Source: Pedobacter glucosidilyticus (GTDB taxonomy: Bacteria > Bacteroidota > Bacteroidia > Sphingobacteriales > Sphingobacteriaceae). From it: a stretch of DNA of 13,970 bases. The stretch lies in NCBI RefSeq assembly GCF_002483235.1, contig NZ_DLHN01000031.1, positions 1-13,970 on the forward strand, read 5' to 3'. A program made the position numbers and the translations under genes. Below the pieces are notes generated by a model. The model searched no databases, was not told the origin of the DNA, and saw nothing but the letters and a program-made list of their open reading frames with translations. Below are positions 13,819-13,970 of this stretch, in pieces. Numbering within the stretch: position 1 is the first letter of the stretch; every line of letters begins with the position of its first letter.

Positions 13819-13970
13819 ATCTCAACATATAGGTTACCCTTTGTCATCGTAAGTTTGTAGAGGAAAATTTGGATAAGCGTAAACAGAATATAATTTTGTT
13901 CATTTAATCAAGATCCAGCAGAGAGAAGGAATAAGACTTCAATTTGTCATTAGTCATCAAAGACACTTCG

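Overview
The window looks like a chromosomal accessory region of a member of the Bacteroidota, most likely a Sphingobacteriaceae (Pedobacter-like) bacterium. This rests on a SusC/SusD pair, a DUF6520-type small exported protein, an ORF6N-domain gene, A/T-rich gene leaders that mostly lack a Shine-Dalgarno sequence, and many structured intergenic repeats. The genus is inference from gene types only.

Region 1 (1-4700, very AT-rich). A truncated OB-fold gene (1-135) is followed by a compact three-gene operon: a SIR2-domain NADase-like protein (231-1250), a HerA-type hexameric ATPase (1268-3034) and an 82-residue KTSC-like protein (3059-3307). SIR2 plus HerA is an established anti-phage defence pair that works by NAD+ depletion; the KTSC-like third gene is the unusual part. 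A spacer with an imperfect inverted repeat (3337-3399) separates the operon from an unrecognised 334-residue protein (3538-4542). A minus-strand coding remnant (4562-4702) follows.

Region 2 (4743-5830, minus strand). An ORF6N-domain protein (phage/mobile-element type) and a small XRE-family repressor with a likely autoregulatory operator (5777-5794). With region 1 this reads as an acquired defence/mobile island.

Region 3 (5830-6397, no conventional gene). A nested palindrome of about 120 nt (5860-5978), a possible 36-codon ORF whose ATG sits in a hairpin loop (6055-6165), and a 23-bp tandem duplication (6301-6346).

Region 4 (6398-12353, plus strand, clearly higher GC). A three-gene nutrient-uptake type operon with gaps of 4 and 0 bp: an exported thioredoxin-fold protein whose CxxC has become CxxT and which carries a DUF3738/TIGR03435-like C-terminus, a SusC/RagA TonB-dependent transporter (1072 aa), and a SusD/RagB lipoprotein. 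No hydrolase, sigma or anti-sigma gene lies in the window, so the substrate is unknown.

Region 5 (12354-13970). About 890 bp without a convincing gene, holding two copies of a roughly 90-nt three-stem repeat with compensatory changes, a repeated 15-mer and a GATA microsatellite. Then comes a DUF6520-type exported small protein (13241-13576, minus) with a hairpin terminator behind it and a perfect 20-bp palindrome upstream, and finally a terminator-like hairpin and short intergenic repeats. No tRNA, rRNA or CRISPR array was seen.
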